Below, piece after piece: positions 1 through 4,726 of a stretch of 10,792 nt of DNA. The notes beneath the pieces were generated by a model. That model saw only the letters and a list, made by a program, of their open reading frames with translations. It had not been told where the DNA came from and did not search any database. The stretch spans positions 1 through 10,792 of the forward strand of contig JAAZHN010000064.1 in NCBI GenBank assembly GCA_012510695.1, written 5' to 3'. The translations under genes were made by a program, and so were the position numbers. How positions within the stretch are numbered: the stretch's first letter is position 1; each line of letters starts with the position of its first letter. Origin of the DNA: Mollicutes bacterium (lineage in GTDB: Bacteria > Bacillota_I > Bacilli_A > RF39 > UBA660).

Positions 1-416
1 AGTGTTGGTATGGAAATTTCTTTAGTTTTAAGAGTATATAAAGATTTAGCAGACAGAGGTTATAGATTAAAACATGATAAATTAAGTGATTATACAGAAA
101 AAAATAATCCTGATTATATTAAAAAAAATAAATCTTCATTAATAATACCTATTTATAATCTTTTTATGCAGTTATCAAAAGCAATGGATTACACTACTAT
201 GATAAAAAGAGTACAATTTTAAATGCATTTTTAATATCTGCAAGAGGTGCGACTAGGGATAAAATGAAAGATGACGAATACACAATTTTTAGCGTTAATG
301 GTTTAGACACTATTGTTAGATATAAGATTGATCCAAATAAACAAATTGCATTATTAAAAAAATTAAAAGAAATGTATGAAACAAATTACCAAGAAAAAAA
401 TCAAAAGGTTTTGTAA
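1..416 (+). pseudogene. frameshifted 3' part of an unrecognised gene
   Basis: Two adjoining reading frames look like one broken gene. The first is open from the left edge of the window (an ATG lies at 10, with no ribosome binding site visible before it) and stops at 220-222. The second is open across the junction and runs to a TAA at 414-416, with the same AT-rich, Lys/Asn/Ile/Leu-rich composition. One missing base between about 187 and 203 would join them: ...FMQLSKAMDY in the first frame, then YDKKSTILNAFLISARGATR in the second. The joined product would be about 138 residues from the window edge. It is soluble-looking, without membrane segments, and I recognise no family or motif. A terminator follows directly. 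A sequencing or assembly error at the junction is an alternative to true decay. The 5' end probably lies outside the window. Confidence 0.6.
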
Positions 417-427
417 AGCAAATGAAG

Positions 428-459
428 AACTTTATCCAAAATAGATAAAGTTTTCTTTT
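428..459 (+). terminator. rho-independent terminator after the broken gene
   Basis: AACTTTATC (428-436) pairs perfectly with GATAAAGTT (444-452) around a 7-base loop, giving a 9-bp stem followed by the T-rich run TTCTTTT. It lies 12 bases after the last stop of the broken gene and separates it from the DNA-glycosylase gene. Confidence 0.7.
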
Positions 460-486
460 GGTATTTTTTGTTAAATGGGTTAAAAT
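458..486 (+). promoter_or_regulatory. possible sigma-A promoter for the AlkD-type gene
   Basis: TTGGTA (458-463) and TAAAAT (481-486) are separated by 17 bases. This fits a vegetative promoter with one good and one moderate hexamer. Transcription would start near 493, leaving only a very short leader before the ATG at 504. The overlap with the preceding terminator tract and the short leader keep confidence low. Confidence 0.35.
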
Positions 487-503
487 TGTACTTGGTGATG
501 AGT

Positions 504-1205
504 ATGAAAGATAAAGTATTAAAACAATTAACAAATTTAGGTAATCAAAAAGACAAAGAGGCTTTAATGTGGTTTTTTAAAACAGGCAAAGGTGAGTATG
601 GTGAAAAAGATAAGTTTCTTGAGATAAAGGTCCCACCTTTAAGAGATTTAGCTAAAAAGTATTATAAATCATTAAGTTTAGAAGAACTAAATGATTTATT
701 AAAAAATGAATACCATGAGGTTAGAGAATTCGCTATATTTTGTTTAGTTTTAAAGTATAAAGAGTATCCTAATGAAGTATATGATTTATATTTAAGTAAT
801 TTAAAGTACATAAATAATTGGGATTTAGTTGATCAAAGTGCTTCTTATATACTTGGTAAACATTTATATGATAATGATTTAAATAGGAGTATTATTTATG
901 ATTTAGCATCTTCAAATAATTTATGGAAGCAAAGAATCGCGATTGTTGCGACTCATTATTTTATTAAGAAAAATGATTTTAATGACACTTTATTAATCGC
1001 AGAAAAATATTTAGATACTCAACATGATTTAATTAAAAAAGCTACTGGTTGGATGTTAAGAGAAATTGGTAAAAAAGATGAGAAGATTTTAATAGATTTT
1101 TTAGATAAACATTTATCTAAAATACCAAGTGTAACATTTAGTTATGCTATTGAAAGATTAGATAAAAATACTAAAGTTAGATTAAAAGAAAAAAGAAAAA
1201 ACTAA
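504..1205 (+). CDS. alkD: AlkD-type DNA alkylation-repair glycosylase
   Basis: This 233-residue, all-helical HEAT-like repeat protein belongs to the DNA_alkylation family typified by Bacillus cereus AlkD. That family excises N3- and N7-alkylated purines from DNA without flipping the base out of the helix. The residues AlkD uses are present in register: the NWDLVD motif gives Trp106 and Asp110 (AlkD Trp109 and Asp113), WKQR gives Arg144 (Arg148), and GWMLREIGK gives Trp183 (Trp187). Length and order match the family, so full activity is expected. The ATG at 504 (MKDKVLKQL) is preferred over the ATG at 498 because the only Shine-Dalgarno-like sequence, TTGGTG just upstream, would touch the earlier ATG. 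Initiation looks weak or nearly leaderless. The next gene starts 35 bases downstream and may be partly co-transcribed. Confidence 0.88.
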   Translation: MKDKVLKQLTNLGNQKDKEALMWFFKTGKGEYGEKDKFLEIKVPPLRDLAKKYYKSLSLEELNDLLKNEYHEVREFAIFCLVLKYKEYPNEVYDLYLSNLKYINNWDLVDQSASYILGKHLYDNDLNRSIIYDLASSNNLWKQRIAIVATHYFIKKNDFNDTLLIAEKYLDTQHDLIKKATGWMLREIGKKDEKILIDFLDKHLSKIPSVTFSYAIERLDKNTKVRLKEKRKN

Positions 1206-1213
1206 TAGTTTTT
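1197..1213 (+). terminator. weak hairpin over the alkD stop codon
   Basis: AAAAACT (1197-1203) pairs with AGTTTTT (1207-1213) around a 3-base loop that includes the end of the TAA stop. The stem is only 7 bp and almost all A-T, and its right arm doubles as the T run. At best it is a leaky terminator. Confidence 0.25.
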
Positions 1214-1221
1214 GATATAAT
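1213..1221 (+). promoter_or_regulatory. extended -10 promoter before the 201-aa gene
   Basis: TGATATAAT is a perfect TATAAT (1216-1221) with a TGn extension and no convincing -35 hexamer. It lies 19 bases before the ATG at 1241. The ribosome binding site AGGAGTGA (1229-1236) follows immediately, so the leader would be very short. The gene may also be transcribed from upstream. Confidence 0.4.
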
Positions 1222-1240
1222 AATTATTAGGAGTGATATT

Positions 1241-1846
1241 ATGGATAATATTATTAAGAATGAAATAAATAGTGTTGATCAAAGAAGTGCAGTATTTTTA
1301 GGACTTGATAATATGGAAATTGAACAAATAAAAACTGAAGTGTCTAAGCCTAAAGAAGATTCTTTAAATATAGTAATCGATTTTAGAAATATAGAGGATA
1401 TTAATGGTTTAATTGAATCTGTTAGTAGACTTGAATCTAAAGATAATTTGAAAAGAAGAATATATGATGATTATCTTTCTTTATCAATTATGAAAAAAAT
1501 GAAAGAACTAGAGTGGGATATTTCAGGAAGATTAAGTTTTGTGAATTTAGATAATAAAGAAAGTGAATTAAGTGGTTATGATTTAATTACATTCTTAGGT
1601 GGAGAATTTATTGATATTTATGAAGTATTATATTTACTTAAAAAAATAAGAGATAAAGATGAGATTCCAACGATAATTCATTTATTTTTAGATTATGTTG
1701 AGGATCCAAAACTTCAAGAATCAATTAATTACTTAATGACTAGTAAAGAAGTTAAAGTGATTGCTTATTCAACTAAACCTAAATTATTAACGGATAATTT
1801 ACCTATTGGATTGAAAATGAAAGATCATGATTTAACAGTTTATTAA
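1241..1846 (+). CDS. unrecognised 201-residue alpha/beta protein
   Basis: I do not recognise this protein. A strong ribosome binding site (AGGAGTGA, 5 bases before the ATG) supports the start. It looks cytosolic: there is no signal peptide, membrane segment or cysteine. Hydrophobic strands alternate with charged helices: LNIVIDF (42-48), RLSFVNLD (97-104), YDLITFLGGEF (113-123), PTIIHLFLDYV (143-153) and VKVIAYS (171-177). This pattern suggests a Rossmann-like alpha/beta fold, but no nucleotide-binding glycine loop or catalytic motif can be named. The first 40 residues are acidic and may be flexible. It sits 35 bases after the AlkD-type gene on the same strand, so a loose functional link is possible but unproven. 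It ends at a convergent junction with a minus-strand gene. Confidence 0.75.
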   Translation: MDNIIKNEINSVDQRSAVFLGLDNMEIEQIKTEVSKPKEDSLNIVIDFRNIEDINGLIESVSRLESKDNLKRRIYDDYLSLSIMKKMKELEWDISGRLSFVNLDNKESELSGYDLITFLGGEFIDIYEVLYLLKKIRDKDEIPTIIHLFLDYVEDPKLQESINYLMTSKEVKVIAYSTKPKLLTDNLPIGLKMKDHDLTVY

Positions 1847-1876
1847 AAAGAACCAAATGTCAAAAAATATGCATAA

Positions 1877-1921
1877 AAAAACATTTATGATAAAACCCCT
1901 TAATTGTTAATACATGTTTTT
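1877..1921. terminator. possible bidirectional terminator at a convergent junction
   Basis: AAAAACAT (1877-1884) is complementary to ATGTTTTT (1914-1921), with a 29-base loop between. A T-run follows on the + strand and a poly-A block (T-run on the minus strand) lies on the other side. It sits exactly between the + gene ending at 1846 and the minus gene ending at 1926. The long loop and the A-T stem make it a weak call. Confidence 0.35.
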
Positions 1922-1925
1922 CTTT

Positions 1926-2372
1926 TTATTTTACTTTTTGTTTAGATACTTCATTACTTAATACAACTTCTCTTAAACCGTTGTATAATTCTAATGCTTC
2001 TGCATTATTAATTGCTTCTTTGTATAATGGACGATGTCCGATTAATTCTAAATAAGCTAGTACTAAATAACCTTTAGTTAAATTATCATAGAAGTTAGCA
2101 TTGCCAAAGTGTCTTAAGTTATCACTTGGAATAATATCTTTACTTGCATAAGTATGATGAGTAATGCTTGGGTCAGTTAAATCTGTAAAGAATGCTTTCC
2201 TGTTAATAGTGTCAATTAATTCAGGTATTCTTAATACTTCTTCTTTAGTTACCTCTCTAAGTGCTAGTAAAAGCTCTTTTTGATCATAATTAGCAACTTC
2301 ACCAATTAAATTAGATCTATTAATTGATTCATTGCATAATTCCATCGGATTGCCATTTGGTGTGTAATACAT
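1926..2372 (-). CDS. unrecognised 148-residue soluble protein, single-gene transcript
   Basis: I do not recognise this protein, which begins MYYTPNGNPMELCNES. The start at 2372 is preferred over the in-frame ATG at 2390 for two reasons. It is preceded by the ribosome binding site AAAGGGGA at suitable spacing, and the promoter just upstream would start transcription at about 2391, so the longer form would have no leader. The sequence is soluble, Asn/Glu/Leu-rich and mostly helical in the middle (KELLLALREVTKEEVLRI), with one Cys (residue 13), a His-His pair and no membrane segment or known motif. It has its own promoter and a likely terminator, so it is probably transcribed alone and divergently from the S1-domain gene. 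Confidence 0.75.
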   Translation of the reverse strand: MYYTPNGNPMELCNESINRSNLIGEVANYDQKELLLALREVTKEEVLRIPELIDTINRKAFFTDLTDPSITHHTYASKDIIPSDNLRHFGNANFYDNLTKGYLVLAYLELIGHRPLYKEAINNAEALELYNGLREVVLSNEVSKQKVK

Positions 2373-2398
2373 AATATATTCCCCTTTCATGAGTTGAT

Positions 2399-2427
2399 AT
2401 CCTACAATAAAACAGGGTTCTTGTCAA
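2399..2427 (-). promoter_or_regulatory. sigma-A promoter of the minus-strand 148-aa gene
   Basis: On the minus strand a perfect -35 hexamer TTGACA (2427-2422) is followed after 17 bases by TAGGAT (2404-2399), a 4/6 match to the -10 consensus. The expected start near 2391 leaves a leader of about 20 bases before the ATG at 2372. Confidence 0.65.
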
Positions 2428-2438
2428 GAGATAAAACA
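2407..2438. repeat. paired 8-bp direct repeat in a divergent promoter region
   Basis: ATAAAACA occurs at 2407-2414 and again at 2431-2438, 24 bases apart start to start. The two copies flank the minus-strand -35 hexamer. Between them TCTTG-T-CAAGA (2419-2429) is an 11-base near-palindrome lying over that hexamer. The arrangement resembles an operator, but short A-T repeats can arise by chance here. Confidence 0.3.
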
Positions 2439-2443
2439 TAATT

Positions 2444-2471
2444 TTGTAATCAGATAAGAACATGCTATAAT
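2444..2471 (+). promoter_or_regulatory. promoter of the S1-domain gene
   Basis: TTGTAA (2444-2449), a 16-base spacer and a perfect TATAAT (2466-2471) are present, with a TGC extension directly before the -10 element. The ribosome binding site AGAGGGA (2477-2483) and the ATG at 2489 follow closely. Confidence 0.7.
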
Positions 2472-2488
2472 TTTTTAGAGGGATATTT

Positions 2489-2836
2489 ATGAATAATTAT
2501 AAAAAAGGTTCAATTGTTAAAGGTCAAGTATCTGGTATTGCTAAGTATGGGATATTTGTTAATATTGATCAATATGTAAGTGGTCTTATTCATATTTCTG
2601 AAATCTCTAATGGATTTGTTAGAGATGTTAATGAATATGTAAATGTTGATGAGACAATTTATGCAAAAATCATCGATATAGATGAAGAGAATAGTCAATT
2701 AAAATTATCGATTAAAGATATCGATTTTAAAGTAAAAAGAAAAGGAAAGAAGGCTTATGAAACTCCTTCTGGATTTAAACCTTTAGAAGAAAATTTAAAT
2801 AAATGGATAAATGAAAAATTAAAAGAAATCGAGTGA
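2489..2836 (+). CDS. yugI: S1-domain RNA-binding protein, YugI/CvfD (general stress protein 13) type
   Basis: This 115-residue protein has a single S1 (OB-fold) RNA-binding domain at about residues 6-76. Typical signatures are G-x-V-x-x-I-x-x-Y-G-I-F-V (12-24), SGLIHISEIS (31-40) and a closing strand LKLSIKDID (71-79). A basic linker (KVKRKGKK) follows, then a C-terminal segment SGFKPLEENLNKWINEKLKE. The same combination is seen in the small Bacilli proteins YugI/GSP13 and CvfD, which associate with ribosomes and act in post-transcriptional control, so a cytosolic translation-linked role is inferred. Length is slightly under the usual size of about 130 residues. It has its own extended -10 promoter and a terminator overlapping its stop codon, so it is monocistronic. 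YabR is a close paralogue family and cannot be ruled out. Confidence 0.85.
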   Translation: MNNYKKGSIVKGQVSGIAKYGIFVNIDQYVSGLIHISEISNGFVRDVNEYVNVDETIYAKIIDIDEENSQLKLSIKDIDFKVKRKGKKAYETPSGFKPLEENLNKWINEKLKEIE

Positions 2837-2851
2837 TTTCTTTTAATTTTT
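2814..2851 (+). terminator. strong terminator overlapping the S1-gene stop codon
   Basis: Positions 2814-2830 pair perfectly with 2835-2851 to form a 17-bp stem with a GAGT loop. The right arm ends in TTTTAATTTTT and supplies the U-tract. The left arm and the TGA stop (2834-2836) belong to the coding sequence, so the last codons also encode the hairpin. Confidence 0.8.
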
Positions 2852-2922
2852 ATATTTTATGTACTACGAATAGTTACACTTAATAATCTTAAGGTTGTGG
2901 GAAAATTAAATTGGTGGTAGCA

Positions 2923-3165
2923 ATGAAAGTTTCTCGGGCTGATGAAAATTATGTATATTATTATGTTGGTAAAAATATTAAGAAATATCGAAAAGAAAAA
3001 GGTTGGACTCAAGCTGAATTAGCAGAGAAGGCTCTTTATTCTAAACAGTTTATTTCAAATATGGAAAATGATACCCATCAAACTTTTTCTTTAGGAACAG
3101 TCTGGAGATTATCCAAAGTCTTAGAAGTTGATATTTATAAATTCTTTTTAGAAAATGATGAATAA
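2923..3165 (+). CDS. small XRE/Cro-type helix-turn-helix regulator
   Basis: This 80-residue DNA-binding protein is a single XRE-family domain. The helix before the motif is GKNIKKYRKEKG (16-27), the first HTH helix TQAELAEKA (29-37) and the recognition helix SKQFISNMEND (40-50). The end, LSKVLEVDIYKFFLEND, is the usual closing of these domains. There is no effector or dimerisation extension, so a ligand cannot be guessed. The ATG at 2923 is chosen because GGTGG (2913-2917) is correctly spaced before it; an upstream in-frame TTG at 2911 has no ribosome binding site. I find no convincing promoter between the previous terminator and this gene. It is followed by a strong terminator and is monocistronic. 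Its targets cannot be inferred from neighbours. Confidence 0.85.
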   Translation: MKVSRADENYVYYYVGKNIKKYRKEKGWTQAELAEKALYSKQFISNMENDTHQTFSLGTVWRLSKVLEVDIYKFFLENDE

Positions 3166-3197
3166 AAAAAACAGTTAAAATTAACTGTTATTTTTTT
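3163..3197. terminator. bidirectional terminator between the XRE gene and the tRNA cluster
   Basis: AACAGTTAA (3170-3178) and TTAACTGTT (3181-3189) form a perfect stem. It is flanked by a poly-A tract (3163-3170) and a T7 tract (3191-3197). It ends the XRE gene on + and lies just past the CCA end of tRNA-Lys on the minus strand, so it can serve both transcripts. Confidence 0.85.
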
Positions 3198-3200
3198 AAG

Positions 3201-3276
3201 TGGTGTCTCGCTGGAGATTCGAACTCCAGACCCTTTGATTAAAAGTCAAATGCTCTACCGACTGAGCTAGCGAGAC
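3201..3276 (-). tRNA. tRNA-Lys(TTT)
   Basis: This is a 76-base tRNA with acceptor stem GTCTCGC/GCGAGAC, discriminator A and an encoded CCA (TGG on +). The anticodon loop CTTTTAA gives UUU, and the T arm contains GTTCGAATC. It is the last gene of the cluster. Confidence 0.97.
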
Positions 3277-3283
3277 GATTAAA

Positions 3284-3359
3284 TGGCTGCCTCGGATGGA
3301 TTCGAACCATCGAAATGTCAGAGTCAAAGTCTGATGCCTTACCGCTTGGCTACGAGGCA
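3284..3359 (-). tRNA. tRNA-Gln(TTG)
   Basis: The acceptor stem is TGCCTCG/CGAGGCA, the anticodon loop CTTTGAC gives UUG, the discriminator is G and CCA is encoded. It lies 7 bases upstream of tRNA-Lys in transcription order. Confidence 0.97.
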
Positions 3360-3373
3360 ATAATTATAAAAAA

Positions 3374-3457
3374 TGGTGGAGGGACATGGATTTGAACCAT
3401 GGAACCCAAAGGAACAGATTTACAGTCTGCCGCGTTTGACCACTTCGCTATCCCTCC
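3374..3457 (-). tRNA. tRNA-Tyr(GTA)
   Basis: This is an 84-base class II tRNA with a long variable arm. The acceptor stem is GGAGGGA/TCCCTCC, the anticodon loop CTGTAAA gives GUA, the discriminator is A and CCA is encoded. Confidence 0.97.
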
Positions 3458-3464
3458 ACACAAG

Positions 3465-3540
3465 TGGTGCCGACAGAGGGAGTCGAACCCCCAACCTACT
3501 GATTACAAGTCAGTTGCGCTGCCAGTTACGCTATGTCGGC
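3465..3540 (-). tRNA. tRNA-Thr(TGT)
   Basis: The acceptor stem is GCCGACA/TGTCGGC, the anticodon loop CTTGTAA gives UGU, the discriminator is A and CCA is encoded. Confidence 0.97.
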
Positions 3541-3541
3541 C

Positions 3542-3618
3542 TGGTGGGCGATGTAGGACTCGAACCTACGACCCCCTGCTTGTAAGGCAGGTGCTCTAAC
3601 CAACTGAGCTAATCGCCC
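3542..3618 (-). tRNA. tRNA-Val(TAC)
   Basis: This is a 77-base tRNA with acceptor stem GGGCGAT/ATCGCCC (G-T pair allowed), anticodon loop CTTACAA giving UAC, discriminator A and an encoded CCA. It is first in the transcript and is separated from tRNA-Thr by a single base. Confidence 0.97.
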
Positions 3619-3639
3619 AATTTGCCCTGGACATTAGTA

Positions 3640-3668
3640 AGTATACTATTAAGGTCTTGATAAGTCAA
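3640..3668 (-). promoter_or_regulatory. sigma-A promoter of the tRNA cluster
   Basis: On the minus strand TTGACT (3668-3663), a 17-base spacer and TATACT (3645-3640) give 5/6 matches at both hexamers. Transcription would start about 15 bases before the mature 5' end of tRNA-Val. The -35 element begins only 5 bases past the stop codon of the radical SAM gene. Confidence 0.85.
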
Positions 3669-3673
3669 GGGAT

Positions 3674-4606
3674 TTAGAGTGATTTTTGACACTTTTTGCC
3701 TTGATAAGAATTTTGTCTTTTTTGTTCTTTATCAATATCATTTAGAAGAACAAATTTCTTCACTAACCAAGTAGGTTCAACAAGGTCATCAACATTAGGA
3801 TCACCGGTTATTCTATGAATTACAACTTTACTATTTAAGTATTCTAATTGAGAAATAACAATATCTATGTATTCATCTTTAGATAACAGATTAAATTTAT
3901 TTTTTTTATAATACTCATCTAACTCAGTATCTTTTAAGATATGAAGCATATGGATTTTTATCCCATCGATATTTAAATTATTTAAATATTTAACAGTTTC
4001 AATCATCATTTCTTTTGTTTCATAGGGAAGACCATTAATGATGTGAACAACTATCTTGATATTATGACTTTTTAATTTTTTATACATAGTTTCAAAATTA
4101 TTTAAATCATGTCCTCTTTTGATTAATTTTAAAGTTTCTTCATGCATTGATTGAAGACCTAGTTCAATTGTTAAATCAGTTCTTTTATTTAACTCTGATA
4201 AGTAATTTAAGACCTCATCACTGATCGCATCACTTCTAGTAGCTATATTGATACCAATAACATTATCATAGGTTAAAACCTCTTCAAAATAGTTTTTAAG
4301 GGTGTGAAGGGGAGCATAAGTATTTGTATTAGCTTGAAAATAAGCAATATATTTTGCTTTAGGCCATTTTTTATGAAGCATATTTTTTATATTTTCAAAT
4401 TGAACTTTTAGAGGCTCATGAGGATTACCACCAAAATCTCCACTATAGTTTTTAGAACAATAGATACAACCACTCTTATTATTTTCTCTATTTGGGCAAC
4501 TAAGATTAGTGTTTAAACTAACCTTAAAAACTTTCGAGTTATAGAGATCTTTATAATAGTTATTTAAAGTATAATACTTTTTATTATCATATTTATTTAT
4601 AAACAT
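3674..4606 (-). CDS. ytqA: YtqA-family radical SAM protein (TIGR01212 type; probable tRNA wobble-uridine modification)
   Basis: This 310-residue radical SAM enzyme carries the family's [4Fe-4S] cysteine spacing C-x9-C-x2-C (Cys37, Cys47, Cys50: SCPNRENNKSGCIYCS). It also has the family blocks KVFKVSLN, YFQANTNTYAP, IELGLQSMHEETL and HIINGLPYET. From memory, B. subtilis YtqA has recently been linked, as MnmL, to converting cmnm5U to nm5U at tRNA position 34, with YtqB (MnmM) adding the methyl group; I treat this role as probable. The ATG at 4606 is chosen because the homologous region begins right there and a promoter -10 element sits 2 bases before the longer candidate start (4651). The AGGG ribosome binding site is rather distant, about 11 bases. 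No ytqB-like gene adjoins it here. No clear terminator separates it from the tRNA cluster. Confidence 0.85.
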   Translation of the reverse strand: MFINKYDNKKYYTLNNYYKDLYNSKVFKVSLNTNLSCPNRENNKSGCIYCSKNYSGDFGGNPHEPLKVQFENIKNMLHKKWPKAKYIAYFQANTNTYAPLHTLKNYFEEVLTYDNVIGINIATRSDAISDEVLNYLSELNKRTDLTIELGLQSMHEETLKLIKRGHDLNNFETMYKKLKSHNIKIVVHIINGLPYETKEMMIETVKYLNNLNIDGIKIHMLHILKDTELDEYYKKNKFNLLSKDEYIDIVISQLEYLNSKVVIHRITGDPNVDDLVEPTWLVKKFVLLNDIDKEQKRQNSYQGKKCQKSL

Positions 4607-4653
4607 TTTACAATTAACCCTTTCATTATTTTGCCCACATCTTAACAACATTT

Positions 4654-4662
4654 ATTATAACA
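4654..4662 (-). promoter_or_regulatory. extended -10 promoter of the radical SAM gene
   Basis: The minus strand reads TGTTATAAT, a perfect -10 hexamer with a TGn extension and no good -35. It would start transcription near 4647, giving a leader of about 40 bases before the ATG at 4606 and excluding a start at 4651. Confidence 0.6.
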
Positions 4663-4667
4663 TTTAG

Positions 4668-4697
4668 TTGCCTATAAATGGGAAAATATGATACTAT
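4668..4697 (+). promoter_or_regulatory. possible promoter of the GH31 gene
   Basis: TTGCCT (4668-4673), 18 bases and TACTAT (4692-4697) each match 4/6. An alternative -10, TATGAT, lies at 4687-4692. The gene must be read from this divergent gap of about 120 bases, but the exact promoter is uncertain. Confidence 0.3.
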
Positions 4698-4726
4698 GTA
4701 TTTAGAATATAGAAGTGGGTGGAGCA

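Noticed and set aside
199..212. Programmed -1 frameshifting at the A5 run as an explanation for the broken gene
   Set aside because: The codon register gives A AAA AGA rather than an efficient slippery heptamer, no stimulating stem-loop is apparent downstream, and no mobile-element family was recognised.
316..534. Minus-strand 72-codon hydrophobic open frame
   Set aside because: It crosses the broken gene, a terminator and the alkD start. Its hydrophobicity comes from antisense of Lys/Asn-rich coding sequence, and no promoter or ribosome binding site supports it.
1236..1251. Inverted repeat ATATTAT/ATAATAT around the start codon at 1241
   Set aside because: It is a short, pure A-T repeat with a 2-base loop, expected often in DNA of this composition.
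2510..2698. Minus-strand open frame inside the S1-domain gene
   Set aside because: It is antisense to a clear S1 domain, with Ile/Asn-rich low-complexity translation and no initiation signals.
2834..2836. TGA read as tryptophan (Mycoplasma code 4)
   Set aside because: Reading TGA as Trp would extend the S1 protein through its own terminator, and the confirmed genes use TGG for tryptophan. The standard bacterial code fits.
3373..3599. Two + strand open frames of about 66-70 codons across the tRNA cluster
   Set aside because: They read the antisense of tRNA-Tyr, -Thr and -Val. The fragments resemble the spurious peptides often mis-annotated over tRNA genes, and there is no ribosome binding site.
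3660..3700. A terminator between the radical SAM gene and the tRNA promoter
   Set aside because: Only a 4-5 bp GAGTG/CACTT-type pairing is visible, with no following T-run in the minus-strand direction. It is too weak to call.
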